Assembly (NCBI RefSeq): GCF_044466355.1
Contig: NZ_JBITMQ010000020.1
Location: forward strand, 62,001-126,000
Reading direction: 5' to 3'
Length of the DNA stretch: 64,000 nucleotides
DNA from: Actinophytocola sp044466355
Lineage (GTDB): Bacteria; Actinomycetota; Actinomycetes; Mycobacteriales; Pseudonocardiaceae
A program made the translations under genes and the position numbers. The notes beneath the pieces are model-generated. The model was not told where the DNA came from. It saw only the letters and a list, made by a program, of their open reading frames with translations, and ran no database searches. Positions 33,408-40,702 of this stretch are shown piece by piece. How positions within the stretch are numbered: position 1 is the stretch's first letter; every line of letters begins with the position of its first letter.

Positions 33408-33431
33408 GTTTCTGCTCAAGATTGTGGGTAC
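33408..33431 (+). promoter_or_regulatory. SigB/SigF-type promoter of the anti-sigma/sigma operon
   Basis: GTTT (33408-33411), a 14-base spacer and GGGTAC (33426-33431). The next ATG is at 33441, nine bases after the -10 element, and no ribosome site lies between. The transcript is therefore likely leaderless or nearly so. A second GGGTAC follows at 33435-33440. The arrangement implies positive autoregulation by the sigma factor of this operon. Confidence 0.6.
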
Positions 33432-33440
33432 TCCGGGTAC

Positions 33441-33866
33441 ATGTTCGAGGGAACCGAGGACGGCAGTCCAGAAGAGATCGAGCTGCGAATCGGCGCCGTG
33501 CTCACGAACCTTCCGATCATCAGGTCGCTCGCCGCGAGCATCGCCATGCGCGCGGACTTCGACCTGGACTCCATCGCCGACCTGCGTCTCGCGGTCGACG
33601 AGGCGTGCTCGACGCTGATCACGCAGGGCGCGCCCGGCGCGGCCCTGACGTGCGGTTTCCGCGTCAGCCACGACGAGATCAGGTTCACCGTGACGGTTCC
33701 GTCCACAAGCGACGCGAAGCCGAGCAGCGACTCGTTCGGCTGGCGCGTGCTGACCACGCTCACCGACCACACGGCCACGTGGGTGGACGGCCCTGACGAG
33801 GCCGACGCCCCACACCTGGTCAACATCGAGTTGGCGAAGCGCAGGACGGAAGGGCTTCCCGGGTGA
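33441..33866 (+). CDS. Anti-sigma factor, RsbW-like ATP-binding protein
   Basis: A 141-residue GHKL-type protein. The pattern LTNLPIIRSLAASIAMRADF then DSIADLRLAVDEACSTLITQ matches the RsbW/UsfX anti-sigma family with its degenerate N box; the C-terminal part FGWRVLTTLTDHTATWV corresponds to the ATP-lid region. It should bind and inhibit the sigma factor encoded next, with which it overlaps by four bases (GTGA). An anti-anti-sigma partner is not in the window. Confidence 0.8.
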   Translation: MFEGTEDGSPEEIELRIGAVLTNLPIIRSLAASIAMRADFDLDSIADLRLAVDEACSTLITQGAPGAALTCGFRVSHDEIRFTVTVPSTSDAKPSSDSFGWRVLTTLTDHTATWVDGPDEADAPHLVNIELAKRRTEGLPG

Positions 33867-34675
33867 CCGGGACGCAGAGTTCGCGCGCCAGAGACCACGA
33901 GAGTTCGGCCACCGGCTACGAACACCTGACCCCGCTGTTCACCGAGATGGCGGCGCTCGCCGAGGACGCCCCCCAGCGCGCGGAGCTCCGGAACAAGCTC
34001 GTGACCGGGCACCTGCCGCTAGCGGAGCACATCGCGGCCAGGTTCTCCAACCGCGGCGTCCCCCGCGAGGATCTCGTGCAGGTGGCGACCCTCGGGTTGA
34101 TCAACGCGGTCGACCGGTTTCAGCCGGAACGCGGCACCGACTTCCTGTCCTTCGCCGTGCCGACGGTGATGGGCGAGGTCCGCCGCCACTTCCGCGACGC
34201 GAGCTGGTCCATGCACGTGCCGCGGCGTCTCAAGGAGCTCAACCTCGCCATCAACGCGGCGAGCGCCGAGCTGTCACAGCGCCTCGGCCGCGCGCCGACC
34301 CCCAGCGAGCTGGGCAAGCACCTGGACCTGACGCCCGAGCAGGTGTACGAGGGGCTCGAGGCGGGCAACGCGTACCACTCGATGTCGCTGGACGAGGCGC
34401 TGTCGCCGGACGCCGACTCGGACCCGCTCGGCGACACGCTCGGCCAGCCGGACGAGGCGCTCGACGGGGTCGAGAACTACGAGTCGCTGCGGCCGCTGAT
34501 CGAGTCGCTGCCGGAGCGGGAGCGCCAGATCCTCACGCTGCGGTTCTTCCGGCACATGACGCAGACGCAGATCGCGGAGCGCATCGGCATCTCCCAGATG
34601 CACGTGTCACGGCTGTTGTCCCGGACGCTGGAGCAGCTCCGCCAGGGCCTGCTGGCCGACCCGGAGGACAAGTAG
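33863..34675 (+). CDS. RNA polymerase sigma factor, SigB/SigF/SigG subfamily
   Basis: A 270-residue group 3 sigma factor. Region 2 reads GVPREDLVQVATLGLINAVDRF and GTDFLSFAVPTVMGEVRRHFRD; region 3 covers ELSQRLGRAPTPSELGKHL; region 4 is LPERERQILTLRFFRHMTQTQIAERIGISQMHVSRLLSR, read in parts, with the -35-binding helix. The GTG start at 33863 overlaps the anti-sigma stop. It directs the general stress or developmental response. Promoters fitting its expected consensus occur at 24160, 32549 and 33408. Confidence 0.92.
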   Translation: MTGTQSSRARDHESSATGYEHLTPLFTEMAALAEDAPQRAELRNKLVTGHLPLAEHIAARFSNRGVPREDLVQVATLGLINAVDRFQPERGTDFLSFAVPTVMGEVRRHFRDASWSMHVPRRLKELNLAINAASAELSQRLGRAPTPSELGKHLDLTPEQVYEGLEAGNAYHSMSLDEALSPDADSDPLGDTLGQPDEALDGVENYESLRPLIESLPERERQILTLRFFRHMTQTQIAERIGISQMHVSRLLSRTLEQLRQGLLADPEDK

Positions 34676-34823
34676 CCGGTCAGGCACCGGTTCGTGGTGT
34701 CAGAGAAACTCACGTAGCCCGTTACCATCCGCAACCAGGGAGTTACCTGGGAAAGGACGGGTGGCGACGGTCACGGCGATGGCGCCGTTGACGGTCGAGT
34801 GCCATCTGCTGACCGGCATGCGC

Positions 34824-34860
34824 AAGGGGCCCGCCCGGACGAACTCCGGACGGGCCCCTT
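34824..34860. terminator. Terminator between sigma factor and ku (convergent genes)
   Basis: A 16-base stem with one mismatch (34824-34839 with 34845-34860) around a five-base loop CGAAC. It lies 11 bases after the ku stop on the minus strand and about 150 bases after the sigma stop on the plus strand. Between 34676 and 34823 I see no supported gene, although a ribosome-like GAAAGGA precedes a GTG at 34761. Confidence 0.75.
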
Positions 34861-34871
34861 GCTCGGTGACG

Positions 34872-35708
34872 TCAGCTCTTGGTGGTCTGGCGGCTCTTCC
34901 GTGCCGCCTTCGGGGCCGTCTCCTCGACGCGCTGGCGCGGCAGCCGCCTGTCGGCGAGCGTGGTGCGCAGCGCGCTCAGCAGGTCGGCCGCGCCCTCGCG
35001 CTGCGACTCGGCGGTCGGCTGCACCACCTCGTTGCCGTCGATCTTGGACTGCACCAGCGCACGCAGCGCGGCACGGTAGCCGTCCGTGTAGTGCGCGGGC
35101 GTGAACCTCTCCGACAGGCCCTGGACCAGCTCGGTCGCGTCGCGGATCTCGCGCTCGCTCACCTCGACGTCCTGGTACAGGAACGGGAAGTCCGGCGTGC
35201 GCACCTCCTCCGGCCACAGCATCGTCTCGAGCACCAGCACCCGGTCGCGGACACGCACCACCCCGAGGCTCTCCCGCTGCCGCAGCGCGATCTTGACGAC
35301 CGCGACGCGGCCGGACCGCTGCAGCGCCTCGGCGAGCAGCACGTACGACTTCACGCCGACGGGCTCGGGCTCCAGGTGGTAGCTCCGCGCGAAGTAGATC
35401 GGGTCGATCTCCTCCGCCTGCGCGAACGCCTGGACGTCCATGGCACGCGAAGTGGACAGCGGCAGCCCGGCGAGGTCGTCGTCGGTCAGCACCACCGTCT
35501 CACCGCCCGGCAGCACGTAGCCGCGCGCCAGTTCGGCCAGCTCCACCTCCTCGCCGTCGACCTCGCAGATCCTGCGGTGCCGCACCCGCCCGCCGTCGGT
35601 CACGTGCACGTGGTGCAGGCCGGTGCCGCGCTCCTCGGTGGCGCCGTAGGCCTTCACCGGGACGTTCGCGAGACCCAACCTGATCGTGCCGTTCCAGACG
35701 CTTCGCAT
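34872..35708 (-). CDS. ku: Non-homologous end-joining protein Ku
   Basis: A 278-residue bacterial Ku homodimer subunit. It starts MRSVWNGTIRLGLANVPVKAYGATE, the unmistakable Ku barrel, continues with YVLPGGETVVLTDDDLAGLPL and RSYHLEPEPVGVKSYVLLAEAL, and ends with a Lys/Arg-rich tail (APKAARKSRQTTKS) that aids threading on DNA. It binds broken DNA ends and recruits ligase D. No ligD is in the window, so the partner must be elsewhere. The true start is ATG 35708; five codons upstream are open. Confidence 0.95.
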   Translation of the reverse strand: MRSVWNGTIRLGLANVPVKAYGATEERGTGLHHVHVTDGGRVRHRRICEVDGEEVELAELARGYVLPGGETVVLTDDDLAGLPLSTSRAMDVQAFAQAEEIDPIYFARSYHLEPEPVGVKSYVLLAEALQRSGRVAVVKIALRQRESLGVVRVRDRVLVLETMLWPEEVRTPDFPFLYQDVEVSEREIRDATELVQGLSERFTPAHYTDGYRAALRALVQSKIDGNEVVQPTAESQREGAADLLSALRTTLADRRLPRQRVEETAPKAARKSRQTTKS

Positions 35709-35811
35709 AGACGAACCTCCCAATCGCGGACTCCCTCCATCCTAGTCCGAAAAAGTGCCCCTGACCAGGTAAAAGTCACAACTTTTTCGAACACATGTCC
35801 ACCATCACCAA

Positions 35812-35936
35812 CCCCGCGAGTCGCGCTCTCAAACACCGCGAGTCGCGCTCCCGCACATGCCGAGTTGTCGGTTTCGGGTAGACCGGATGTGCACGAAACC
35901 ACCAACTCGGCGCGCGCGAGAGCGCGACTCGCGGGG
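35812..35936. repeat. Nested palindromic repeat in the ku-lacI gap
   Basis: A 19-base arm at 35812-35830 is exactly inverted at 35918-35936. A shortened direct copy of the same arm follows at 35836-35852. Inside, GCCGAGTTG..GGTTTCG (35859-35876) is nearly inverted at about 35895-35912. The whole can fold as one long hairpin with a short loop around 35877-35893. It looks like a REP or MITE-type dispersed element; no coding frame or target duplication is visible. Confidence 0.6.
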
Positions 35937-35964
35937 GTGGGGGGCGGGCATTTCGCAAACCAGC

Positions 35965-35999
35965 GCAAGTGGCTGCAAGTGTTGTCGTAGACTTGCAAG
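35965..35999 (+). promoter_or_regulatory. LacI-type operator and leaderless promoter of the lacI gene
   Basis: GCAAGTG at 35965-35971 and again at 35975-35981 is followed by the palindrome CTTGCAAG at 35992-35999, which touches the ATG at 36001. A -10 element TAGACT (35988-35993) lies seven bases before the ATG, and no ribosome site is present, so translation is probably leaderless. The half-site TTGCAAG recurs upstream of the sugar ABC operon. Confidence 0.6.
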
Positions 36000-36000
36000 C

Positions 36001-37020
36001 ATGGCGCAACGACGGCTCTCCGAAGTGGCCAAGAAGGTCGGGGTCAGCGAGGCGACCGTGAGCCGCGTGCTCAACGGGAAGCCGGGTGTGTCCGAGGCGA
36101 CCCGGCAGGCCGTGCTCACCGCGCTGGACGTGCTGGGCTACGAGCGGCCGACGCAGCTGCGGGGCGAGCGGGCGCGGCTCGTGGGGCTCGTGCTGCCCGA
36201 GCTGCAGAACCCGATCTTCCCGGCGCTGGCGGACGTGGTGGGCAGCGCGCTGGCACAGCAGGGGTTCACCCCGGTTCTGTGCACCTGCACCGGTGGCGTG
36301 TCCGAACCGGACTACGTCGAGCTGTTGCTGGCACAGCAGGTGTCGGGAGTCGTGTTCGCGGGCGGCAGCCACGCGGAGGAGGACGCGAACCACGAGCACC
36401 ACTACGAACTGGTGCGGCGCAAGCTGCCGGTGGTGCTGGTCAACGCGTCCATCGACCTCGACTACCCGGTCGTGTCGTGCGACGACGCGGTGGCGGTCGA
36501 GCAGGCGTTCGGCCACCTGGTCGCGCTGGGGCACCAGCGGATCGGCATGGTGCTGGGCCCGAGGGACCACATCCCGTCGCGGCGCAAACTGGCGGCGTTC
36601 CGCGCGTGCGCCGACCGGGCCGGCCTGACGGTCGACGAGCACACGATCGGCCACACCATGTTCTCCGTCGAGGGCGGCCAGGCGGTCGGCACGCGGCTGG
36701 TGCAGAACGGGATCACGGGGTTGATCTGCGCGAGCGACCCGCTCGCGCTGGGCGTGATCCGCGCCGTCCGGCGGCTCGGGCTGAGCACACCGGAGGACGT
36801 GTCGGTGATCGGCTACGACGACTCGGCGCTGATGACGTGCACCGACCCGCCGCTGACGACCGTCCGCCAGCCGATAGAGGCGATGGGCCGGGCGGCCGTC
36901 GAACTGCTGGCGAACCTCATCGCGGGCAACGAGGTGTCGATGGAGGAGCTGTTGTTCGAGCCGGAACTGGTGGTCCGCGCGTCGGCGGCGCCCGCCAGGG
37001 AGCGGGCGGAACTGGGGTGA
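36001..37020 (+). CDS. LacI-family transcriptional regulator of the adjacent sugar operon
   Basis: A 339-residue repressor. Residues 5-30 (LSEVAKKVGVSEATVSRVLNGKPGV, read in parts) form the helix-turn-helix with the hinge helix around 45-58, followed by a periplasmic-binding-protein-like sensor (ARLVGLVLPELQNPIFPALADVV; CASDPLALGVIRAVRRLG; ISVIGYDD-type strand VSVIGYDDSAL). By position it should control the maltose/alpha-glucoside-type importer and GH13 hydrolase downstream, released by a disaccharide or glucose derivative. Confidence 0.88.
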   Translation: MAQRRLSEVAKKVGVSEATVSRVLNGKPGVSEATRQAVLTALDVLGYERPTQLRGERARLVGLVLPELQNPIFPALADVVGSALAQQGFTPVLCTCTGGVSEPDYVELLLAQQVSGVVFAGGSHAEEDANHEHHYELVRRKLPVVLVNASIDLDYPVVSCDDAVAVEQAFGHLVALGHQRIGMVLGPRDHIPSRRKLAAFRACADRAGLTVDEHTIGHTMFSVEGGQAVGTRLVQNGITGLICASDPLALGVIRAVRRLGLSTPEDVSVIGYDDSALMTCTDPPLTTVRQPIEAMGRAAVELLANLIAGNEVSMEELLFEPELVVRASAAPARERAELG

Positions 37021-37508
37021 GGCCCGGCCTCCGGCCCCCTCGAACCACGCTACCGGAAGCCACCGACAGAACCCGGCGCGCAGCCGTGCGCTGTGGACAA
37101 CCCCGTCGACTGTGGACAACCCGCGCCTCGCGGCGGTCCGTTGTCGGTGCGCCGCTCTAGGCTGGATGTCGGGGGCCGGCGGCCGCCCTCGTGACGGATC
37201 TCGACGCGGTTGACGCGCACCCGAACCCGGGTCAGCGCTCCCGCGGCCACCTCACCACCGGATCGCCGCGCGTGCTGTGCCCGCGGCGACATGACCGGTT
37301 CAGCGGCTCGAACGCAACCCCGCCGTCACCCATCCGCGACCACCACGCGTCGCGGCGGAGTCAGATTTTTTCAAATCTCTGTCGAACTATTGCAAGACTC
37401 CGTTCACCGCACTTATGGTGTTGCTCACCAAATTTCCCCACCCGACAGCTACCCGAGACACGGACCGTCCCCCCGACGGCGGCCCGTCGACGGAGGGGTA
37501 CGACAACC
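37021..37508. other. Gap before the sugar ABC operon: two DnaA-box-like sites and operator half-site
   Basis: About 490 bases without a gene. Two copies of TGTGGACAA (reverse complement TTGTCCACA, the actinobacterial DnaA box) lie at 37092-37100 and 37111-37119. TTGCAAG at 37390-37396 matches the lacI operator half-site, just after an A/T-rich stretch (37363-37378) likely to belong to the promoter. The frame that is open here (from 37191) has no protein-like composition. Confidence 0.5.
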
Positions 37509-38873
37509 ATGAACACATTCACGCGCAGGTCGTTCGGCCTCGTGCTGGCCGCCGGGCTCGGTGTCAGCCTGGCCGCCTGCGGCGACGGCGGCGAAGGCAG
37601 CGCGAACGGCAAGATCACGATCACGGTGAACGGCCAGCCGCCGAAGACGCAGCCGTTCGAGCGGAAGATCTTCGACGAGGACGTCGCCGAGTTCGAGCGG
37701 ACGCACGAGAACATCGACATCCAGCCCCGCGAGGGGTTCATGGACCCCAAGACCTTCAACTCGAAGCTCGCGGGCGGCCAGCTGGAGGACGTCTTCTACG
37801 TCTACCTCACCGACCCCGCGAACCTCATCGCACGGCGCCAGGCCGCGGACATCTCCGCGTACGTCAAGGACATGCCGCACTACGACGAGCTACAGCCGGA
37901 ACTCAAGGAGATCTTCACCAAGGACGGCAAGGTCTACGGCCTGCCGACCGCGAACTACTCGATGGGCCTGCTGTACAACCGCAAGCTCTTCACCGACGCG
38001 GGCCTCGACCCGAACAAGCCGCCGACCACGTGGGCGGAGGTCCGCGACGCCGCCAAGAAGATCACGGCCCTGGGCGACAACACCGTGGGCTTCGCCGAGT
38101 ACAGCAAGAACAACCAGGGCGGCTGGCACTTCACGACCTGGATGTACTCCGTCGGCGGCGACATCGCCAAGCAGGACGGCGACAGGTGGGTCGCGGACTT
38201 CAACAACGACAAGGGCAAGGAGGTCGCGCGGACCCTGCACGACATGCGCTGGACCGACAACACCATGGGCAGCAAGCAACTCCTCGTCATCGAGGACGTG
38301 CAGCGCATGATGGGCGCGGGCCAGCTCGGCATGTACATCGCCGCGCCGGACAACGTGCCCGTGCTGGTCAACCAGTTCAAGGGCGACTACGCGAACTACG
38401 GCCTCGCGCCCCTGCCGGGCGGCAACGGCACCCTCGTCGGCGGCGAGGGCTACATGATCAACCCGAAGGCGTCGCCGGAGAAGATCAAGGCGGGCCTGGA
38501 GTGGATCTCCTGGAAGTACCTGAACCCGGACCGCATGGAGGCCGACCTCAAGCGGTACTCCGAGCAGGACCAGCCGATCGGCCTGCCCACCTCACCGCCG
38601 GCGGGTTCCTCCGACGTCTGGACCGGCGCGCTGCGCGACCAGCAGGGCACCCTGCGCGCCAAGTACGCCACCATGCCCGTCGAGAACTACCAGCCCTACG
38701 TCGACGGCCTCGCCGACCTCGACAAGAAGATCGAGCCACCCAACGCCCAGCAGGTCTACGCCGCACTGGACAACGTGATGCAGGGCGTGCTGACCAACAA
38801 GGACGCCGACATCGACCAGCTGTTGTCGGACGCGGAAGGCAAGGTCAACTCCGCCCTGACACAGGTCAAGTAA
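37509..38873 (+). CDS. Sugar ABC transporter substrate-binding lipoprotein
   Basis: A 454-residue solute-binding protein of the CUT1 (maltose/oligosaccharide) family. The signal peptide ends in the lipobox LAAC, with Cys about 24 as lipid anchor. The twin-Arg-like TRRSF start is weak. The mature part shows the cluster B fold: KITITVNGQPP, YGLPTANYSMGLLYNRKLFTDAGL, PTTWAEVRDAAKKITAL, and GGEGYMINPKAS. It delivers sugar to the two permeases encoded next. No ATPase gene is in the operon, so a shared MsiK-type ATPase is expected. Confidence 0.9.
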   Translation: MNTFTRRSFGLVLAAGLGVSLAACGDGGEGSANGKITITVNGQPPKTQPFERKIFDEDVAEFERTHENIDIQPREGFMDPKTFNSKLAGGQLEDVFYVYLTDPANLIARRQAADISAYVKDMPHYDELQPELKEIFTKDGKVYGLPTANYSMGLLYNRKLFTDAGLDPNKPPTTWAEVRDAAKKITALGDNTVGFAEYSKNNQGGWHFTTWMYSVGGDIAKQDGDRWVADFNNDKGKEVARTLHDMRWTDNTMGSKQLLVIEDVQRMMGAGQLGMYIAAPDNVPVLVNQFKGDYANYGLAPLPGGNGTLVGGEGYMINPKASPEKIKAGLEWISWKYLNPDRMEADLKRYSEQDQPIGLPTSPPAGSSDVWTGALRDQQGTLRAKYATMPVENYQPYVDGLADLDKKIEPPNAQQVYAALDNVMQGVLTNKDADIDQLLSDAEGKVNSALTQVK

Positions 38874-38875
38874 CC

Positions 38876-39820
38876 GTGTCGACCACCGCCGTGCTCGCGC
38901 CGGACGTCGACAGGCGTCCGGCGCGGGCGCCGCGCCGCCCCGTGCAGAAGGGCCTCCGGCGCGCGGTCACCGACAACCTCACCGCGTACGGGTTCCTGTG
39001 CGCGGCGCTGGTCTGCTTCGCGCTGTTCTCGTGGTACCCGATCGTCCGCGGTGTCCTGCTGAGCTTCCAGCAGGTCAACTTCGTGACCCCCGCGGAATGG
39101 GTCGGCTGGCAGAACTTCCGGACGCTGTTCGCCGACCCGCTGTTCGGCGTGGCGTGGCGGAACACGTTGCTGTTCACGGGCATGGCGCTGGTCATCGGGT
39201 TCGCGGTGCCGTTCGCCGTCGCGATCGTGCTGAACGAGCTGCGCCACATGAAGGCCTACTTCCGGCTCGTGGTCTACCTCCCCGTGATGCTGCCGCCGGT
39301 GGTCGTCGCGATTCTCTGGAAGTGGTTCTACGATCCGGGTCCCGGCCTGTTCAACAGCATGCTGCGCCTGATCGGGCTGCCGCCGCTGGCCTGGCTGAAC
39401 TCCGCCGACACCTCGATGCTGTCGCTGGTGCTCGTCGCGACGTGGGCGGCGATGGGCTCGGCCACCCTGATCTACCTGGCCGCGTTGCAGACCATCCCCG
39501 GTGAGCTGTACGAGGCGGCGGAGCTGGACGGCGCGAACCTGTGGCAGCGCCTGCGGTACGTCACGATCCCGCAGACCCGGTTCGTGCTGCTGATCATGAT
39601 GCTGATGCAGATCGTGGCCACCATGCAGGTGTTCACCGAGCCGTACGTCATGACCGGCGGCGGACCGGAGGACTCCACGGTCACCGTGCTGCTCCTGCTG
39701 TACCGCTATGCCTTCACCTACAACGACTTCGGCACGGCCAGCGCGCTGAGCCTGCTGCTGTTCGTCGCGCTCGGCGCGTTCTCCGCGCTGTACCTGCGCC
39801 TGACCAGGACGAAGGGGTGA
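38876..39820 (+). CDS. Sugar ABC transporter permease (MalF-like)
   Basis: A 314-residue inner-membrane permease with six helices. The EAA loop that contacts the ATPase reads YEAAELDGANLWQRLRYVTIPQ. The start GTG at 38876 lies two bases after the lipoprotein stop. It pairs with the second permease, whose start overlaps its stop. Together with the lipoprotein they form a CUT1 importer lacking its own ATPase. Confidence 0.9.
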   Translation: MSTTAVLAPDVDRRPARAPRRPVQKGLRRAVTDNLTAYGFLCAALVCFALFSWYPIVRGVLLSFQQVNFVTPAEWVGWQNFRTLFADPLFGVAWRNTLLFTGMALVIGFAVPFAVAIVLNELRHMKAYFRLVVYLPVMLPPVVVAILWKWFYDPGPGLFNSMLRLIGLPPLAWLNSADTSMLSLVLVATWAAMGSATLIYLAALQTIPGELYEAAELDGANLWQRLRYVTIPQTRFVLLIMMLMQIVATMQVFTEPYVMTGGGPEDSTVTVLLLLYRYAFTYNDFGTASALSLLLFVALGAFSALYLRLTRTKG

Positions 39821-40698
39821 CCACAGTGGAGCGAACGCTGATCTCCCCGTGGGCGCTGAAGAAACGGCGCGGGAAGCTCCTCTACTGGCTGGTGTTCGCG
39901 CTCGTGATCACGGTGTTCACGGTCGCGTTCGTGGTCCCGCTGCTGTGGATGGTGCTGGGCGCCATGAAGACCGCGCCGGAGCTGGCCCGCAACCCGCCGA
40001 CGCTGCTGCCCGAGACCTTCGGCGCCGGGGCATACGCGCAGGCGTGGGAGTTCATGGACCTCGCCAAGTACTTCACGAACACCGTGATCGTCGCGGCCGG
40101 TGCGTGGCTGATCCAGCTGGCGGTGCAGGTCCCGGCCGCGTACGCGCTGTCCAAGCTCCGTCCGGTGCTGGGCAGGTGGCTCCTCGCGCTGATGCTGGCG
40201 ACGCTGATGCTGCCCGCGTCCGCGTTGCTGGTGCCCACGTACCTCGCGATCACCGAGGTGCCGGTCGTCGAGGTGAACCTGGTCAACTCGCCCGCCGCGA
40301 TCTGGCTCCCCGCGGCGGCGAACGCCTTCAACATCTACCTGCTGAAGCGGTTCTTCGACCAGATCCCGACCGAACTGCTCGACGCCGCGCGGATCGACGG
40401 CGCGGGCAGTGTCGGCACCATGGTGCGGATCGTGCTGCCGCTGTCGCGGCCGATCATCGCCGTGGTGTCCATCTTCTCGATCGTGGCCGCGTGGAAGGAC
40501 TTCATCTGGCCACTCCTGGTCCTGCAGGACCCGGAGATCCAGACGCTGTCCGTCGCGTTGCAGCGGTTCGAGCCGGACACGCCGATCAACCTGATGCTGG
40601 CGGGCCTCGTGCTCGCGAGCATCCCGATGGTCGTCGCGTTCCTGATCTTCCAACGGCAGATCCTCGCCGGTCTCACGGCCGGCAGTCTCAAGGGGTGA
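39817..40698 (+). CDS. Sugar ABC transporter permease (MalG-like)
   Basis: A 293-residue permease with six helices and the EAA loop at LLDAARIDGAGSVGTMVRIVLPLSRP, read in parts. The GTG start overlaps the stop of the preceding gene (GTGA); another GTG three codons later has slightly better spacing from AAGGGG. The gene ends four bases before the GH13 start, completing a four-gene operon. Confidence 0.9.
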   Translation: MTTVERTLISPWALKKRRGKLLYWLVFALVITVFTVAFVVPLLWMVLGAMKTAPELARNPPTLLPETFGAGAYAQAWEFMDLAKYFTNTVIVAAGAWLIQLAVQVPAAYALSKLRPVLGRWLLALMLATLMLPASALLVPTYLAITEVPVVEVNLVNSPAAIWLPAAANAFNIYLLKRFFDQIPTELLDAARIDGAGSVGTMVRIVLPLSRPIIAVVSIFSIVAAWKDFIWPLLVLQDPEIQTLSVALQRFEPDTPINLMLAGLVLASIPMVVAFLIFQRQILAGLTAGSLKG

Positions 40699-40702
40699 AC
40701 GA

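Noticed and set aside
34761..34871. Small GTG-initiated gene after the sigma factor
   Set aside because: A ribosome-like GAAAGGA precedes it, but the frame runs through the terminator hairpin and into the antisense of ku; no protein-like pattern.
34872..35708. A full two-component NHEJ operon (ku plus ligD)
   Set aside because: Neighbouring genes are a sigma factor and a LacI regulator; no ligase, polymerase or nuclease domain is visible.
37021..37508. Replication origin suggested by DnaA-box-like sites
   Set aside because: Only two boxes are present, with no dnaA, dnaN, gyr or rpmH genes and no A+T-rich unwinding region of the expected size.
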